The notes under the pieces: generated by a model
Seen by the model: the letters and a program-made list of their open reading frames with translations, nothing else
Told to the model about the DNA's origin: nothing
The model's database searches: none
Made by a program: the position numbers and the translations under genes
Shown: positions 15,945-24,392 of the stretch, in pieces
Numbering within the stretch: position 1 is the first letter of the stretch
Layout of the letters: each line of letters begins with the position of its first letter
Assembly (NCBI RefSeq): GCF_030549615.1
Contig: NZ_CP130832.1
Span: forward strand, 1,364,001 to 1,428,000
Source: Stenotrophomonas sp. 610A2
GTDB lineage: Bacteria > Pseudomonadota > Gammaproteobacteria > Xanthomonadales > Xanthomonadaceae
DNA length: 64,000 nucleotides
Direction: 5' to 3'

Positions 15945-18359
15945 TTAGAAGCTCAGGTTCACGCTCAGCCAGAAGCTGCGTGCCTTGTCCTTGTTGTTGT
16001 AATCGTCCTCGAACAGCACTTCGTTGGTGGCGTCGCCGTAGATGCCGCTGCCGTCCAGATCGTTGAACACGGTCTGGTAGGTGGTGAAGTCGCGGTCCAG
16101 CAGGTTGTTGATGCGGGCGTTGATCTTCATCCACTGGGTGGCCTGGAACGAGGCACCGAGATGGAACACGGTGTAGTCCTTGTAGTACAGCTCCTGGCCG
16201 GTGATCGCACTGACGCCGCGGTAGCGCTTGGAGCGTGCTTCGCTGGTCACGAACAGGTTGAAGCGGTCGCTTACCTGCCAGTCGAAGGTGGCATTGGCCA
16301 TGTGCTTGGCGCTCAGGCCCAGCGGACGGCCCTTGTCGGCACCGCTCTTCTGCTCGCTGTCGGTATAGGTGTAGTTGGCACGCAGGCCGAAGCGGTCGCT
16401 GATCTCCCAGCGGCCGGCAACTTCCGCACCCTGGATCACCACTTCATCGATGTTCACCGTCTTGGTGCTGGTCGCATAGCCCAGATCGGCGTACTCGCCG
16501 GTGCTGGTGCAGACCAACGACAGGCCAGTGCCGCAGGGCTGGGTGGAGATCTTGTCGTCGAACTTGTTGTGGAACAGGGTGGCGTTGAAGTTGTGGCCAT
16601 CCGGATGCTGCCAGTACACCGCCAGCTCGGTGCTGGTGCTGGTTTCCGGCTTCAGGTTCGGGTTGCCGAACATCGGCGAGGTGCCCTGGCCGCCAAAACC
16701 GGTGACGCCGTCATACAGCTGGGTGGTCTTGGGGGTCTTGAAGCCGGTGCTGACACCGCCCTTGACCGTCCACTGCGGGTTGACGGTGTACACGCCGTAC
16801 AGGCGCGGGCTCAGGTGGTCGCCGAACACTTCATGGTCGTCGAAGCGCAGGCCGTAGGTGATGGCCAGCGGCTCGATCACGGTCCAGGTGTCTTCGGCGA
16901 ACAGCGAGTACATGTTGTGCTCCTGCTTGCGGCCCGGGTCACCCACTTCGGTGCCGAACACGCCGTCGGTCAGCTCGCCGCGGATGATCTGGGTGCCGAA
17001 CACGGCGATGTGCTCACCGGCTGCCTGGAACGGCATGTCGACCTTGGCATCGAAGGTGTACTGCGCACTTTCCAGTACACGCTTGGGGCGCGGCAGGAAG
17101 GTGGAAGCGGCCCGTGCGCGGCGGTCGGCCAAGCTCATGCCGGCATAAGGGCCGGTGCCGTCGATCATCTGCAGCAGGTGCTCACGCTCGGCCACGGTGA
17201 ACGGCATGGTGCGGCCTTCGTTGTTGGTGGCCACATGCGCCAGCGAGACGAAGCTGTTGCCAAAGCCCCACTTGCCTTCGTGGGTCAGTGCCCAGGCGTC
17301 GCGGGTGAATTCCTGGGTGGGGCCGTAACCGGCGCGCGGGTTGGCGCGGCGCGACCAGGTGCCGCCGTTGTTGCGGCATGCGTTTGCGTTGGCGCCGGCG
17401 GCGCCCAGGCAGAAGTTGCCGGCGGTGAAGATGCTGCTGATGCTGTCGACGGTGCCGACCGGGTATTCCTCTTCGCCGGCATCGTTGATCTTGATCGAGT
17501 TGTCGTATTCCTGGCGCGAGGTGTCGTAGTCCAGGGTGATGATCTGCGCCTCGGTCGGGGTCCACGCCAGAGTGATGCCGCCGGCCTTGTTGGTGTTGTC
17601 CACGGTCTTGCCGCCGGCACCAAAGCCCAGTGCACGGTTGTGCTGGTTGCCGGCCGGATCGGTCACCGACGAATAAACCGGGTTGGAGGCATCGCGGTCA
17701 TACCAGCTGGCGCGCGCGCTGAGGTTGAGCTTGCCCGGCAGCAGCGGGCCGGTGACGAACAGGTCGGCGGTACGGTCGTCGCCGAACTGGTCATCGGTCT
17801 CGAAGCTGCGGGCCAGGGTGGCCGAGCCGTGCCAGCTGTCCAGGGTGCGCTTGGTGATGACGTTGATCACGCCGCCCATCGCATCGGCGCCGTACAGGGT
17901 GGAGGCGGGGCCGCGGATCACTTCGATGCGCTCGATCGCATCCAGCGGCGGGATGTGGTTGAACTGGTTGCCGCCGAAGTTGTTCGGGTAGATGTCGCCG
18001 TGGTTGTTCTGGCGACGGCCGTTGATCAGGATCAGGGTGTAGTCCGAGCCCATGCCGCGCATCGAGATGCTGCCCTGGCCGGTCTTGTCGCGGGTCTCGC
18101 CCACGTCCACGCCTTCCAGGTCACGCACTGCATCAAGCAGGGTGATGTACGGGCGCTTGGCCAGTTCTTCCTGGGTGATGACCGAGATGCTGGCCGGTGC
18201 ATCGGTGATCTTCTGTTCGAAGCCGCTGGCGGTGACGACGACCTTGTCCAGCGTGGTCGGCGCATCGTTGGCATGGGCGCTGGCGCTGATGGCGCCGAGC
18301 ACGGCGAGGCTGAGCAGGTGGCGGGAAACGGACACACGGTGACGCTGGCGCAGGGCCAT
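15945..18359 (-). CDS. TonB-dependent receptor, catecholate-siderophore type
   Basis: An 804-residue outer-membrane receptor. The start at 18359 (MALRQRHRVSVSRHLLS) gives a normal signal peptide ending ASAHA. The TonB box region is TLDKVVVTAS. The plug domain contains ISVITQEELAKRPYITLLDAVRDLEGV and IEVIRGPASTLYGADAMGGVINVITKR, and the barrel ends in a terminal Phe (WLSVNLSF). The plug resembles FepA/CirA/IroN-type receptors, so a ferric catecholate is plausible. A small membrane-protein gene precedes it behind a Fur box, and the ferric-reductase-like operon follows. The substrate is inferred. Confidence 0.88.
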   Translation of the reverse strand: MALRQRHRVSVSRHLLSLAVLGAISASAHANDAPTTLDKVVVTASGFEQKITDAPASISVITQEELAKRPYITLLDAVRDLEGVDVGETRDKTGQGSISMRGMGSDYTLILINGRRQNNHGDIYPNNFGGNQFNHIPPLDAIERIEVIRGPASTLYGADAMGGVINVITKRTLDSWHGSATLARSFETDDQFGDDRTADLFVTGPLLPGKLNLSARASWYDRDASNPVYSSVTDPAGNQHNRALGFGAGGKTVDNTNKAGGITLAWTPTEAQIITLDYDTSRQEYDNSIKINDAGEEEYPVGTVDSISSIFTAGNFCLGAAGANANACRNNGGTWSRRANPRAGYGPTQEFTRDAWALTHEGKWGFGNSFVSLAHVATNNEGRTMPFTVAEREHLLQMIDGTGPYAGMSLADRRARAASTFLPRPKRVLESAQYTFDAKVDMPFQAAGEHIAVFGTQIIRGELTDGVFGTEVGDPGRKQEHNMYSLFAEDTWTVIEPLAITYGLRFDDHEVFGDHLSPRLYGVYTVNPQWTVKGGVSTGFKTPKTTQLYDGVTGFGGQGTSPMFGNPNLKPETSTSTELAVYWQHPDGHNFNATLFHNKFDDKISTQPCGTGLSLVCTSTGEYADLGYATSTKTVNIDEVVIQGAEVAGRWEISDRFGLRANYTYTDSEQKSGADKGRPLGLSAKHMANATFDWQVSDRFNLFVTSEARSKRYRGVSAITGQELYYKDYTVFHLGASFQATQWMKINARINNLLDRDFTTYQTVFNDLDGSGIYGDATNEVLFEDDYNNKDKARSFWLSVNLSF

Positions 18360-18477
18360 GGGAATACCTCGGTCAAGGAAATACGGGTTGCAGCCGTCAA
18401 CACCGCAGGCGCGCACGCGTGCAGGGACGAGCTGGGAAAAAGAGAGGGGTGAAGCGGAAACGACTACGCGCGGAGCT

Positions 18478-18891
18478 TCAGCTCAGCGGTGGCGCCTGCC
18501 CACGCTGTTGGCGCGGGCTGGCCAGCGCATGGGCAATGACCGGCTCGGAGGCCGGAATGACCGTGCGGATGGGGCTGAAGGCGTCCGCTGCGGACAGCAG
18601 CTGCTCGACGCTTGGCAGGGGCAGGGCGGCGCGCGGTGCGCGCAGCTGCGCTACCCGGCGCAGCTTGGCCGGGCTTTCTTCTTCCAGGTGGCGTTCGCCG
18701 CCCTGACGTTCTTCCGCCGGCGCCGACGCGTGGCCGTTCTGGGCCAGGCCGAGCCGGGAAAACTGGATGCCGTTCTGGCACAAGCCAGCCAGCAGCGACA
18801 ACAGCAACAGCAAGCACAAAGCCAGCGGACGCAGGCTGACAGCGCCGGAAACGGCGTTGTTCTGTGCGTGCTGGCGCTGTGATTGCTGCAT
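18478..18891 (-). CDS. Small single-pass membrane protein ahead of a TBDR
   Basis: A 137-residue protein with one strong membrane helix (about 18-40, LRPLALCLLLLLSLLAGL), a polar middle, and a C-terminal extracytoplasmic part (SVEQLLSAADAFSPIRTVIPASEPVIAHAL). I do not recognise a named family. A protein in the same place ahead of the next TBDR (22386-22817) has a similar plan and a related tail (FTPSRIFVTAASDTLLQHA). A Fur box lies 82 bases upstream and the receptor starts 118 bases downstream, so iron-repressed coexpression is likely. Confidence 0.65.
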   Translation of the reverse strand: MQQSQRQHAQNNAVSGAVSLRPLALCLLLLLSLLAGLCQNGIQFSRLGLAQNGHASAPAEERQGGERHLEEESPAKLRRVAQLRAPRAALPLPSVEQLLSAADAFSPIRTVIPASEPVIAHALASPRQQRGQAPPLS

Positions 18892-18972
18892 TCGTATCCC
18901 CGGATTGCGGACGCGGCGACAGGGGCCGGCGTTCGCGGTGCGGCATTGTAGATACGATTCGTTAACTTTTGC

Positions 18973-18991
18973 AAATGAGAATTGCTATCAA
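18973..18991 (-). promoter_or_regulatory. Fur box upstream of the small gene and catecholate TBDR
   Basis: AAATGAGAATTGCTATCAA keeps the left half-site (ATGAGAAT) intact with a weaker right half. Confidence 0.65.
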
Positions 18992-19042
18992 CATGACGAA
19001 TGTCAATCGCCGTACGACAAGCGCTTCCATAGGCGTGGTTCC

Positions 19043-19139
19043 GTAGCCCGGGTAAGCGCAGCGCACCCGGGAGCACGGATTCTCCGGTCTTTCAGGCTTC
19101 CGCCAAGCGCCCCGGGTGCGCTGTGCTTACCCGGGCTAC
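19043..19139. repeat. Long palindrome of the GTAGCCCGGG family, copy 2
   Basis: GTAGCCCGGGTAAGCGCAGC and an inverted copy ending TTACCCGGGCTAC lie about 40 bases apart, in the gap between the small-gene promoter and the piuC stop. The same family occurs at 4186-4259. Confidence 0.75.
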
Positions 19140-19180
19140 GGCCTTGCTACCGCTGCGCGTTCAGATCGGGGCTAGGTCGC

Positions 19181-19867
19181 TCAGGTCTCAGCCCATTGCC
19201 GCAGCAGGTTGTGATAGATCCCGGTCAGGCTGACCAAGGACGGGTGCTGCGGGCAATCCATGGTCAGCTGCTGGATGGAGGTATCCATTTCCCACAGCAG
19301 GCGCCGGTGCGCATCGTCGCGGACCATGCTCTGCACCCAGACGAACGAGGCCAAGCGCGCGCCGCGCGTTACCGGCTGCACCTTGTGCAGGCTGCTGGAC
19401 GGATATACCACCAGGTCACCGGCCGGCAGCTTCACTTCGTGTTCGCCGTAGGTGTCGCTGATGATCAGCTCGCCACCGTCGTAATCCTCGGGCTCGCACA
19501 GGAACAAGGTGCAGGAGATGTCCGAACGGATATGCGTGCGTTGTGCGCCGTGGCCGACGCTCATTACCGAGCCATCGACGTGGAAGCCGTACTCGCCACC
19601 GCCGGTGTAACGATTGAAGCGTGGCGGCAGGATCCGCAGCGGCAGTGCCGCGGCGAAGAACAGGGGATTGCGTTCCAGCGCGGCCAGAACATGCTGGCCC
19701 AGCTCGGCCTTCAGCGGTGAGGCATCGGGCAGCTGTAGGTTGCGTTTTACCTGCGCACCTTGATGGCCAACGGTCTCGCGGCCATCAGCCCAGTCGGCCG
19801 TTTCCAGTGCACGGCGGAAACCGGCCACTTCCTCGGCGCTGAGTACATTGGGTATGTGCAGCAACAT
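19181..19867 (-). CDS. piuC: Fe(II)/2-oxoglutarate-dependent hydroxylase PiuC
   Basis: A 228-residue PKHD-type dioxygenase. The metal ligands are H96 and D98 ([11 protein letters not shown]) and H161 ([10 protein letters not shown]), with R171 for 2-oxoglutarate. Both the length and the start [14 protein letters not shown] match PiuC/YbiX. PiuC genes accompany Fiu/PiuA catecholate receptors across proteobacteria, as here (receptor immediately upstream). Its substrate is not established. A hairpin in the 53-base gap between the receptor stop and this start may reduce read-through. Confidence 0.92.
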   Translation of the reverse strand: MLLHIPNVLSAEEVAGFRRALETADWADGRETVGHQGAQVKRNLQLPDASPLKAELGQHVLAALERNPLFFAAALPLRILPPRFNRYTGGGEYGFHVDGSVMSVGHGAQRTHIRSDISCTLFLCEPEDYDGGELIISDTYGEHEVKLPAGDLVVYPSSSLHKVQPVTRGARLASFVWVQSMVRDDAHRRLLWEMDTSIQQLTMDCPQHPSLVSLTGIYHNLLRQWAET

Positions 19868-19880
19868 GGCGGTCTTTCCG

Positions 19881-19914
19881 AAAAGGGCGCAGGGGAGTTT
19901 AAGCCCCTGCGCCC
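19881..19914 (-). terminator. Hairpin between the PiuA-type TBDR and piuC
   Basis: Read on the minus strand, GGGCGCAGGGG pairs with CCCCTGCGCCC and is followed by TTTTC, giving an intrinsic terminator or attenuator. It lies between the receptor stop (19921) and the piuC start (19867), so piuC expression may depend on partial read-through. Confidence 0.65.
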
Positions 19915-19920
19915 ATCTGA

Positions 19921-22224
19921 TCAGAAGCGGAAGTCCGCGCTGAACATGAAGGTACGCGGGGTACCCGGGGTGTAGCGGTAACCGCTCTTGTTGATCGCGG
20001 CGACGTACTGCTTGTCGAACAGGTTGTAGGCGTTCAAGCGCAGCACCAGGTTGTCGTTGACTGCATAGGACGCCACGGCGTCATACACGGTGTAGGACTT
20101 GACGAAGGCCGGCGTGCCCTTGGCACCGTCGGTACCGCGATGCATTTCGCCGGAGTAACGCACGCCGCCGCCGATGGTCAGGCCGAACGGGAACACGTAG
20201 CTGGTCCAACCGGTGAAGGCATCGTCCGGGGTGTAGGTCAGGTTGTTGCTGCCATCGGCGGTCACCAGGCTGCCGGTATCGACCTGGGTGTTCATGTGGG
20301 TATAACCGGCAGAGACCGACCAGTTGTCGGTGATCTTGCCGACGGTGGACACTTCAATGCCTTCCACGGTCTTCTGGCCGTTCTGGAAGTAACCATCGGC
20401 AGCGCTGCCGGTGATCTCGTTGGTCACTTCGGTACGGAACAGGGCAACGTTCAGTGCCAGTGCGTCATCCAGGAACGCCCACTTGGTGCCCACTTCGATG
20501 GTGCGGGCTTCCTGCGGATCCATGTTGATGTTGTTGACGTTGCCAGCGGTTTCGTTGAGCTGGAAGTTGTTGCCGCCCGGAGGCTGCTGCGAAATGGCGT
20601 AGTTCGCGTAGACGCTGACGGCGTCGTTGGGCTTGTACAGCGCACCGACCTTCCAGTTGATCAAGGTGTCCGAATCATCGAAGGACGGCAGCGCGATCAG
20701 GGTGCCGACCGGACGACCGGCGCAGTTGGCGGCGGTGCACAGCGCCGAGCTGCTGTACTCGGTCTTGTAGTGATCGGCACGCAGGCCAGCGGTCAGCATG
20801 AAGCTCTCGCTGAACTTCAGGGTGTCGAACACGTACAGCGAGGACGTGGTGGTCTTGCCGTCGGTGTGGACGCCGGTGCGGCGGGTGGTCAGGCCGGTTG
20901 CATTCCAGTCCGGGTTGTACAGGTTTGCCGGGCCCCAGCCAGCGCCAACGGTGCCGGCCTTGCCCCAGGACTTCTGCTCTTCCTGGGTGAACTCCACGCC
21001 AGTGCTGACGTTGTGCTGGACGCGGCCGGTGACGAAGTCGATGCGCAGGTTCAACTGGTCGGTCAGGATCGTGTTTTCCTGATCCTTGTAGGTCAGGTTG
21101 CTGCGATTCATCGTGTAGGTGGACAGGTCATTGATGTCTGTCCACTTGATGTTGCCGGCCTGCTGGTTGGCGGTGGTACCGCCGGTGGACATGAATGCCG
21201 TCAGCAGATAGTCCTGCTCGGTCTTGCCCCAACGCGCGGTGTTGGTCAGCTTGAACGTGTCGGAGAAATCATGTTCGAAGCGGAAGGTCGCCTGCTGCGA
21301 GGTCACGTCATCGTGGTCGTAGCGGGTGCCGTAGAAGTTTTCCGGGTTCACCGGGTGGCCGGCCAGCTGCTCCAGGCCCGGCTGCGGGGTCCAGCCCGGC
21401 AGGCCGATGGTCGGCACGAAGCCGTCGGGGATGTTGTCCTGCTTCAGGTACTGCAGGTTGAGGAAGTAGCGGGTGTCGGTACCCAGGCCGAAACCGAACG
21501 ACGGCGCAAAGCCCCAGCGCTTGTTGTTGACGTGGTCACGGCCGGCGACGTCGCTGTCCTGCCACATGGCGTTCAGGCGCAGCGCAGCGGTGGCGCCCAG
21601 GGTCTGGTTCCAGTCTGCGGTAGCGCGCTGCTGGCCATCGGTGCCGGCGGTGAGGCTGCCTGCGATCGCATCGCGCAGGTTGGCCTGCTTGCTGATCATG
21701 TTGATCGCGCCGGTGGGCGCGGTGCGGCCGATATCGGTACCGGCCGGGCCCTTCAGCACTTCGACCTGCTCGGTGTTGAACACGTCGCGCGAGATCGAGC
21801 CCAGGTCGCGGATGCCGTCGACCAGGATGCTGCTGGAGCTGTCGAAGCCGCGCATGTAGATGGTGTCACCGGTGCTGGTGTTGCCGTTCTCACCTGCATA
21901 GAAGGTGCCCACGCCGGCGCTGTTGCGCAGTGCTTCGGTCAGGGTGGTGGCGCCCTGCTGGTTGAACAGATCGCTGGTGATCACCTGGATGGTCTGCGGG
22001 GTGTTCTGCAGCGTCTGGGTGTACTTGTTGGAGGCGGACTTCTCGGCCTTGAAGCCGTTCATCGCATGCACCTCGACCTGGTCCAGGGTCTTGGCATCCT
22101 GGGCGCTGGCCAGGCCTGGCAGGGTTGCCAGGCTCAGACCGGTGATCAGGCTGGCGGTGGTCGATGCCAGGACGCTGATGCGCGGCGCGGTGCTGCTGTG
22201 CTTGCGGCTTTTGATATGGGTCAT
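19921..22224 (-). CDS. piuA: TonB-dependent siderophore receptor, Fiu/PiuA type
   Basis: A 767-residue receptor. The start at 22224 ([20 protein letters not shown]) matches the family N terminus, with a signal peptide ending GLASAQD. Plug motifs are [52 protein letters not shown] and [26 protein letters not shown] (abridged from positions near 110-200). The terminal strand is FMFSADFRF. Fiu/PiuA receptors take up monocatechol-iron and catechol-conjugated beta-lactams such as cefiderocol. The piuC partner follows, and a small membrane-protein gene with a Fur box precedes. Confidence 0.9.
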   Translation of the reverse strand: MTHIKSRKHSSTAPRISVLASTTASLITGLSLATLPGLASAQDAKTLDQVEVHAMNGFKAEKSASNKYTQTLQNTPQTIQVITSDLFNQQGATTLTEALRNSAGVGTFYAGENGNTSTGDTIYMRGFDSSSSILVDGIRDLGSISRDVFNTEQVEVLKGPAGTDIGRTAPTGAINMISKQANLRDAIAGSLTAGTDGQQRATADWNQTLGATAALRLNAMWQDSDVAGRDHVNNKRWGFAPSFGFGLGTDTRYFLNLQYLKQDNIPDGFVPTIGLPGWTPQPGLEQLAGHPVNPENFYGTRYDHDDVTSQQATFRFEHDFSDTFKLTNTARWGKTEQDYLLTAFMSTGGTTANQQAGNIKWTDINDLSTYTMNRSNLTYKDQENTILTDQLNLRIDFVTGRVQHNVSTGVEFTQEEQKSWGKAGTVGAGWGPANLYNPDWNATGLTTRRTGVHTDGKTTTSSLYVFDTLKFSESFMLTAGLRADHYKTEYSSSALCTAANCAGRPVGTLIALPSFDDSDTLINWKVGALYKPNDAVSVYANYAISQQPPGGNNFQLNETAGNVNNINMDPQEARTIEVGTKWAFLDDALALNVALFRTEVTNEITGSAADGYFQNGQKTVEGIEVSTVGKITDNWSVSAGYTHMNTQVDTGSLVTADGSNNLTYTPDDAFTGWTSYVFPFGLTIGGGVRYSGEMHRGTDGAKGTPAFVKSYTVYDAVASYAVNDNLVLRLNAYNLFDKQYVAAINKSGYRYTPGTPRTFMFSADFRF

Positions 22225-22385
22225 GGTGATGATCGGTAGTGAAAAGGGAGAAGTAAGACGACCGCCGCAGCCGGGTGGCGCGGAGGCAGGGGAACGGATC
22301 GGTGGGGCGAGCCATGCGGCACGGCGCAGGCGTAGAACGATGAGCAACAGAACGACGGATCGCAGAGTGCGTCCGTGTCAGCTGG

Positions 22386-22817
22386 TCAGGCGCGCGGCGG
22401 GGCGTGGCCGGGATTGAGCAGCAGGTAGGGCGCCAACGGATAGCGTTGGGCGCGTTCAACCGCGTGCTGCAGCAGCGTGTCGCTGGCGGCAGTCACGAAG
22501 ATGCGGCTGGGGGTAAACAGAGCGAGCGGAACCGGGCTGGACAGCATCGCTGCCGGCCGCGGCCGGGTCAGACGGGAGGATTCGCCGCCGGTTTCGCTGA
22601 TGGCGGCCATCTCCAGCGGATGCTGCGGATGACCGGGTTCAGGTGAAGCCAGAACCTGGTCGAACGCTTCCACTGCCAGCGGGGCCGTGACCACCGCCTT
22701 GGCCTGGAACGCCACGGCCCAGACCAGCAACATGCCAAACACCAGCATCAGCCAAGGCAGGCGCTGCCGCACGGCGGCGACAGTCAGCGATTGAGCCTTG
22801 GTGGATGGGGAGGACAT
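22386..22817 (-). CDS. Small single-pass membrane protein ahead of the PiuA-type TBDR
   Basis: A 143-residue protein with one membrane helix (about 20-40, LPWLMLVFGMLLVWAVAFQA) and an extracytoplasmic tail (LFTPSRIFVTAASDTLLQHAVERAQRYPLAP). The start at 22817 is preferred. In-frame starts further upstream (22865, 22892) fall inside or beyond the Fur box and so could not be in a Fur-repressed transcript. It resembles the protein at 18478-18891 in size, topology, tail pattern (F-S/T-P-x-R) and position before a siderophore receptor. The function is unknown; a partner in TonB-dependent uptake is an inference. Confidence 0.65.
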   Translation of the reverse strand: MSSPSTKAQSLTVAAVRQRLPWLMLVFGMLLVWAVAFQAKAVVTAPLAVEAFDQVLASPEPGHPQHPLEMAAISETGGESSRLTRPRPAAMLSSPVPLALFTPSRIFVTAASDTLLQHAVERAQRYPLAPYLLLNPGHAPPRA

Positions 22818-22867
22818 TGGAAAAGCGCAGACCGTTAATTTCGCGTTATCGCGACAGATGCGCATCT

Positions 22868-22886
22868 TATTGAGAATTGTTTGCGT
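22868..22886 (-). promoter_or_regulatory. Fur box for the small gene/piuA/piuC unit
   Basis: TATTGAGAATTGTTTGCGT carries the TGAGAATT half-site. An overlapping inverted half (CAATTCTGAG, about 22890-22899) may form a double box. Confidence 0.6.
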
Positions 22887-23088
22887 TTTCAATTCTGAGG
22901 TACTGGGTATACCTCAGCTATCTTCCGGGTACGGTTCGGCCGCGAAGGATGAATTGGCTGTCCACGGCAGCGGCCCGGTATCCGCCAGATCGGATCACGC
23001 CATGCGGGATGGGACTGTCCTGGAGCGGGGGCCAGATACCGTGCTCTGTCCCGGCCGCTGGGACAGGGTTCCCCCATTGATGACCAGC

Positions 23089-23421
23089 TCAGTCGCGGTC
23101 GTCGCGCGACCAGATGCCGCCGTGTTCGCGCTTGACCGGGAACTTGGGCACCGCCGTATAGGCCGGGGCGCAGAGGGCGCGGCCATCGCGGATGTCGAAG
23201 CGGGCGCCGTGCAGGATGCACTCGATGCTGCCTTCATCCGGGTCCAATGTGCCGGAGGACAGCTCGAACTCCTCGTGCGTGCACTGGTCTTCCAGCGCAT
23301 ACAGCTCACCGTCCAGGTTGAACACCACAATCGGCGAGCCGGTGACTTCGTCGAAGCCGGTCTTCATTTCGCCCGGCAGCAGTTCCTCGCTGGCACAGAT
23401 GAAGGTCCAGGTCTCGCTCAT
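23089..23421 (-). CDS. Rieske [2Fe-2S] ferredoxin-like protein
   Basis: A 110-residue stand-alone Rieske domain. The ligands are C47 and H49 (DQCTHEE) and C68 and H71 (CILHGARFD), with no membrane anchor. Such small proteins are NirD-like or ferredoxin components of non-heme-iron oxygenases, but no oxygenase gene is near. The start overlaps the stop of the upstream GNAT gene by four bases (ATGA), so the two are translationally coupled. In many genomes this type sits near suf genes. The electron partner here is not identifiable. Confidence 0.85.
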   Translation of the reverse strand: MSETWTFICASEELLPGEMKTGFDEVTGSPIVVFNLDGELYALEDQCTHEEFELSSGTLDPDEGSIECILHGARFDIRDGRALCAPAYTAVPKFPVKREHGGIWSRDDRD

Positions 23422-23954
23422 GCGGCAACACCCAGCGGCTTCTCAAGGATCTCGAACTGCAGGTCGTCACGCTTGGGGATGCCGAAGCGCTCATCGCCAT
23501 ACGGGAACGGCTTCTTGATGCCGGTACGCACGTAGCCGCGGCGTTCGTAGAAGGCGATCAGTTCATCGCGGCAATCGATCACCGTCATCTGCATGGTCGG
23601 CAGCTGCCACTGCTCGGCGGCGTGCTGTTCGGCGCGCTGCATCAACTGCTTGCCGATGCCGCCGCCCTGGGCGTTGGGGCTGACCGAGAACATGCCGAAG
23701 TAACCGTGGCCGTTTTCATCGGCGACATGGCAGCAGGCCTGGAGTTGACCGTCCTGCTCGGCGAGCAGGATCACGCTGCGCGGGCGGTCCAGATCGCCCT
23801 GGATGCCGGCGGCGTCGATGCGCTGGCCGTCGAGGAGGTCGGCTTCGGTGGTCCAGCCAACGCGGGAAGCATCGCCACGGTAGGCGGAGGTGACCAGGTC
23901 GATCAGGGCCGGGATATCGGCGGCGGTAGCAGGGCGGAAAGTCAGCGTGTTCAT
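23418..23954 (-). CDS. GNAT family N-acetyltransferase
   Basis: A 178-residue acetyltransferase. It has the N-terminal RPATAADIPALIDLVTSAYRG, the acetyl-CoA loop MFSVSPNAQGGGIGKQLMQRAEQHA (Q/RxxGxG/A pattern), and the late FYERRGYVRTG motif. The start at 23954 (MNTLTFRPATAAD) is chosen because it begins directly at the fold. Upstream in-frame codons pass through repeat DNA. It is coupled to the Rieske gene. The acceptor substrate cannot be told from sequence. Confidence 0.85.
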   Translation of the reverse strand: MNTLTFRPATAADIPALIDLVTSAYRGDASRVGWTTEADLLDGQRIDAAGIQGDLDRPRSVILLAEQDGQLQACCHVADENGHGYFGMFSVSPNAQGGGIGKQLMQRAEQHAAEQWQLPTMQMTVIDCRDELIAFYERRGYVRTGIKKPFPYGDERFGIPKRDDLQFEILEKPLGVAA

Positions 23955-24392
23955 GGGCTGCATTCTAGCGCCGCGAGCCGGAACGGACGATGGGAGGAGT
24001 CCTGGGCTGTGCTCCCTCCCTTTGCCGCAGGCAAGGGGAGGGCTGGGGAGGGGGAGCTCTTGGCAGCGTGATGCAGCAGTGGCGTCGCGGCTGTAGAGCC
24101 GAGCCATGCTCGGCTGGGGCGTTACCGGTGAAGCCCTTGCCGAGCATGGCTCGGCACTACAGGTGAAGCCCTTGCCGAGCATGGCTCGGCACTACAGGTG
24201 AAGCCCTTGCCGAGCATGGCTCGGCACTACAGGTGAAGCCCTTGCCGAGCATGGCTCGGCACTACAGGTGAAGCCCTTGCCGAGCATGGCTCGGCACTAC
24301 AGGTGAAGCCCTTGCCGAGCATGGCTCGGCACTACAGGTGAAGCCCTTGCCGAGCATGGCTCGGCACTACAGGTGAAGCGTTTGCCTTGCGC
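23955..24392. repeat. Gene-free gap dominated by repeats
   Basis: After the GNAT promoter side comes a CCCTCCCTTTGCC / GGCAAGGGGAGGG palindrome at about 24010-24055, then a SMAG arm at 24094-24118 (GTAGAGCCGAGCCATGCTCG). A seven-unit tandem array follows, ending 22 bases before the tonB-fusion stop. I see no gene. Confidence 0.7.
24126..24370. repeat. Seven tandem 35-bp units built on a SMAG palindrome
   Basis: Seven contiguous 35-base units, each with the form AGGTGAAGCCCTTGCCGAGC then ATGGCTCGGCACTAC, run for exactly 245 bases. All are identical except the first base of the first unit. Each carries the GCCGAGC...GCTCGGC stem of a SMAG element. A partial eighth unit (AGGTGAAGCG) continues into the gene end. 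Perfect identity points to very recent expansion. Confidence 0.92.

Noticed and set aside
22893..23088. A small gene between the PiuA-unit Fur box and the Rieske gene
   Set aside because: Frames here are short, without a ribosome site or recognisable content. Only a TGTCCC...GGGACA hairpin is seen, without a T tract.
24126..24370. CRISPR-like periodic repeats
   Set aside because: The 35-base units are contiguous with no spacers and no cas genes are near. It is a tandem SMAG minisatellite.
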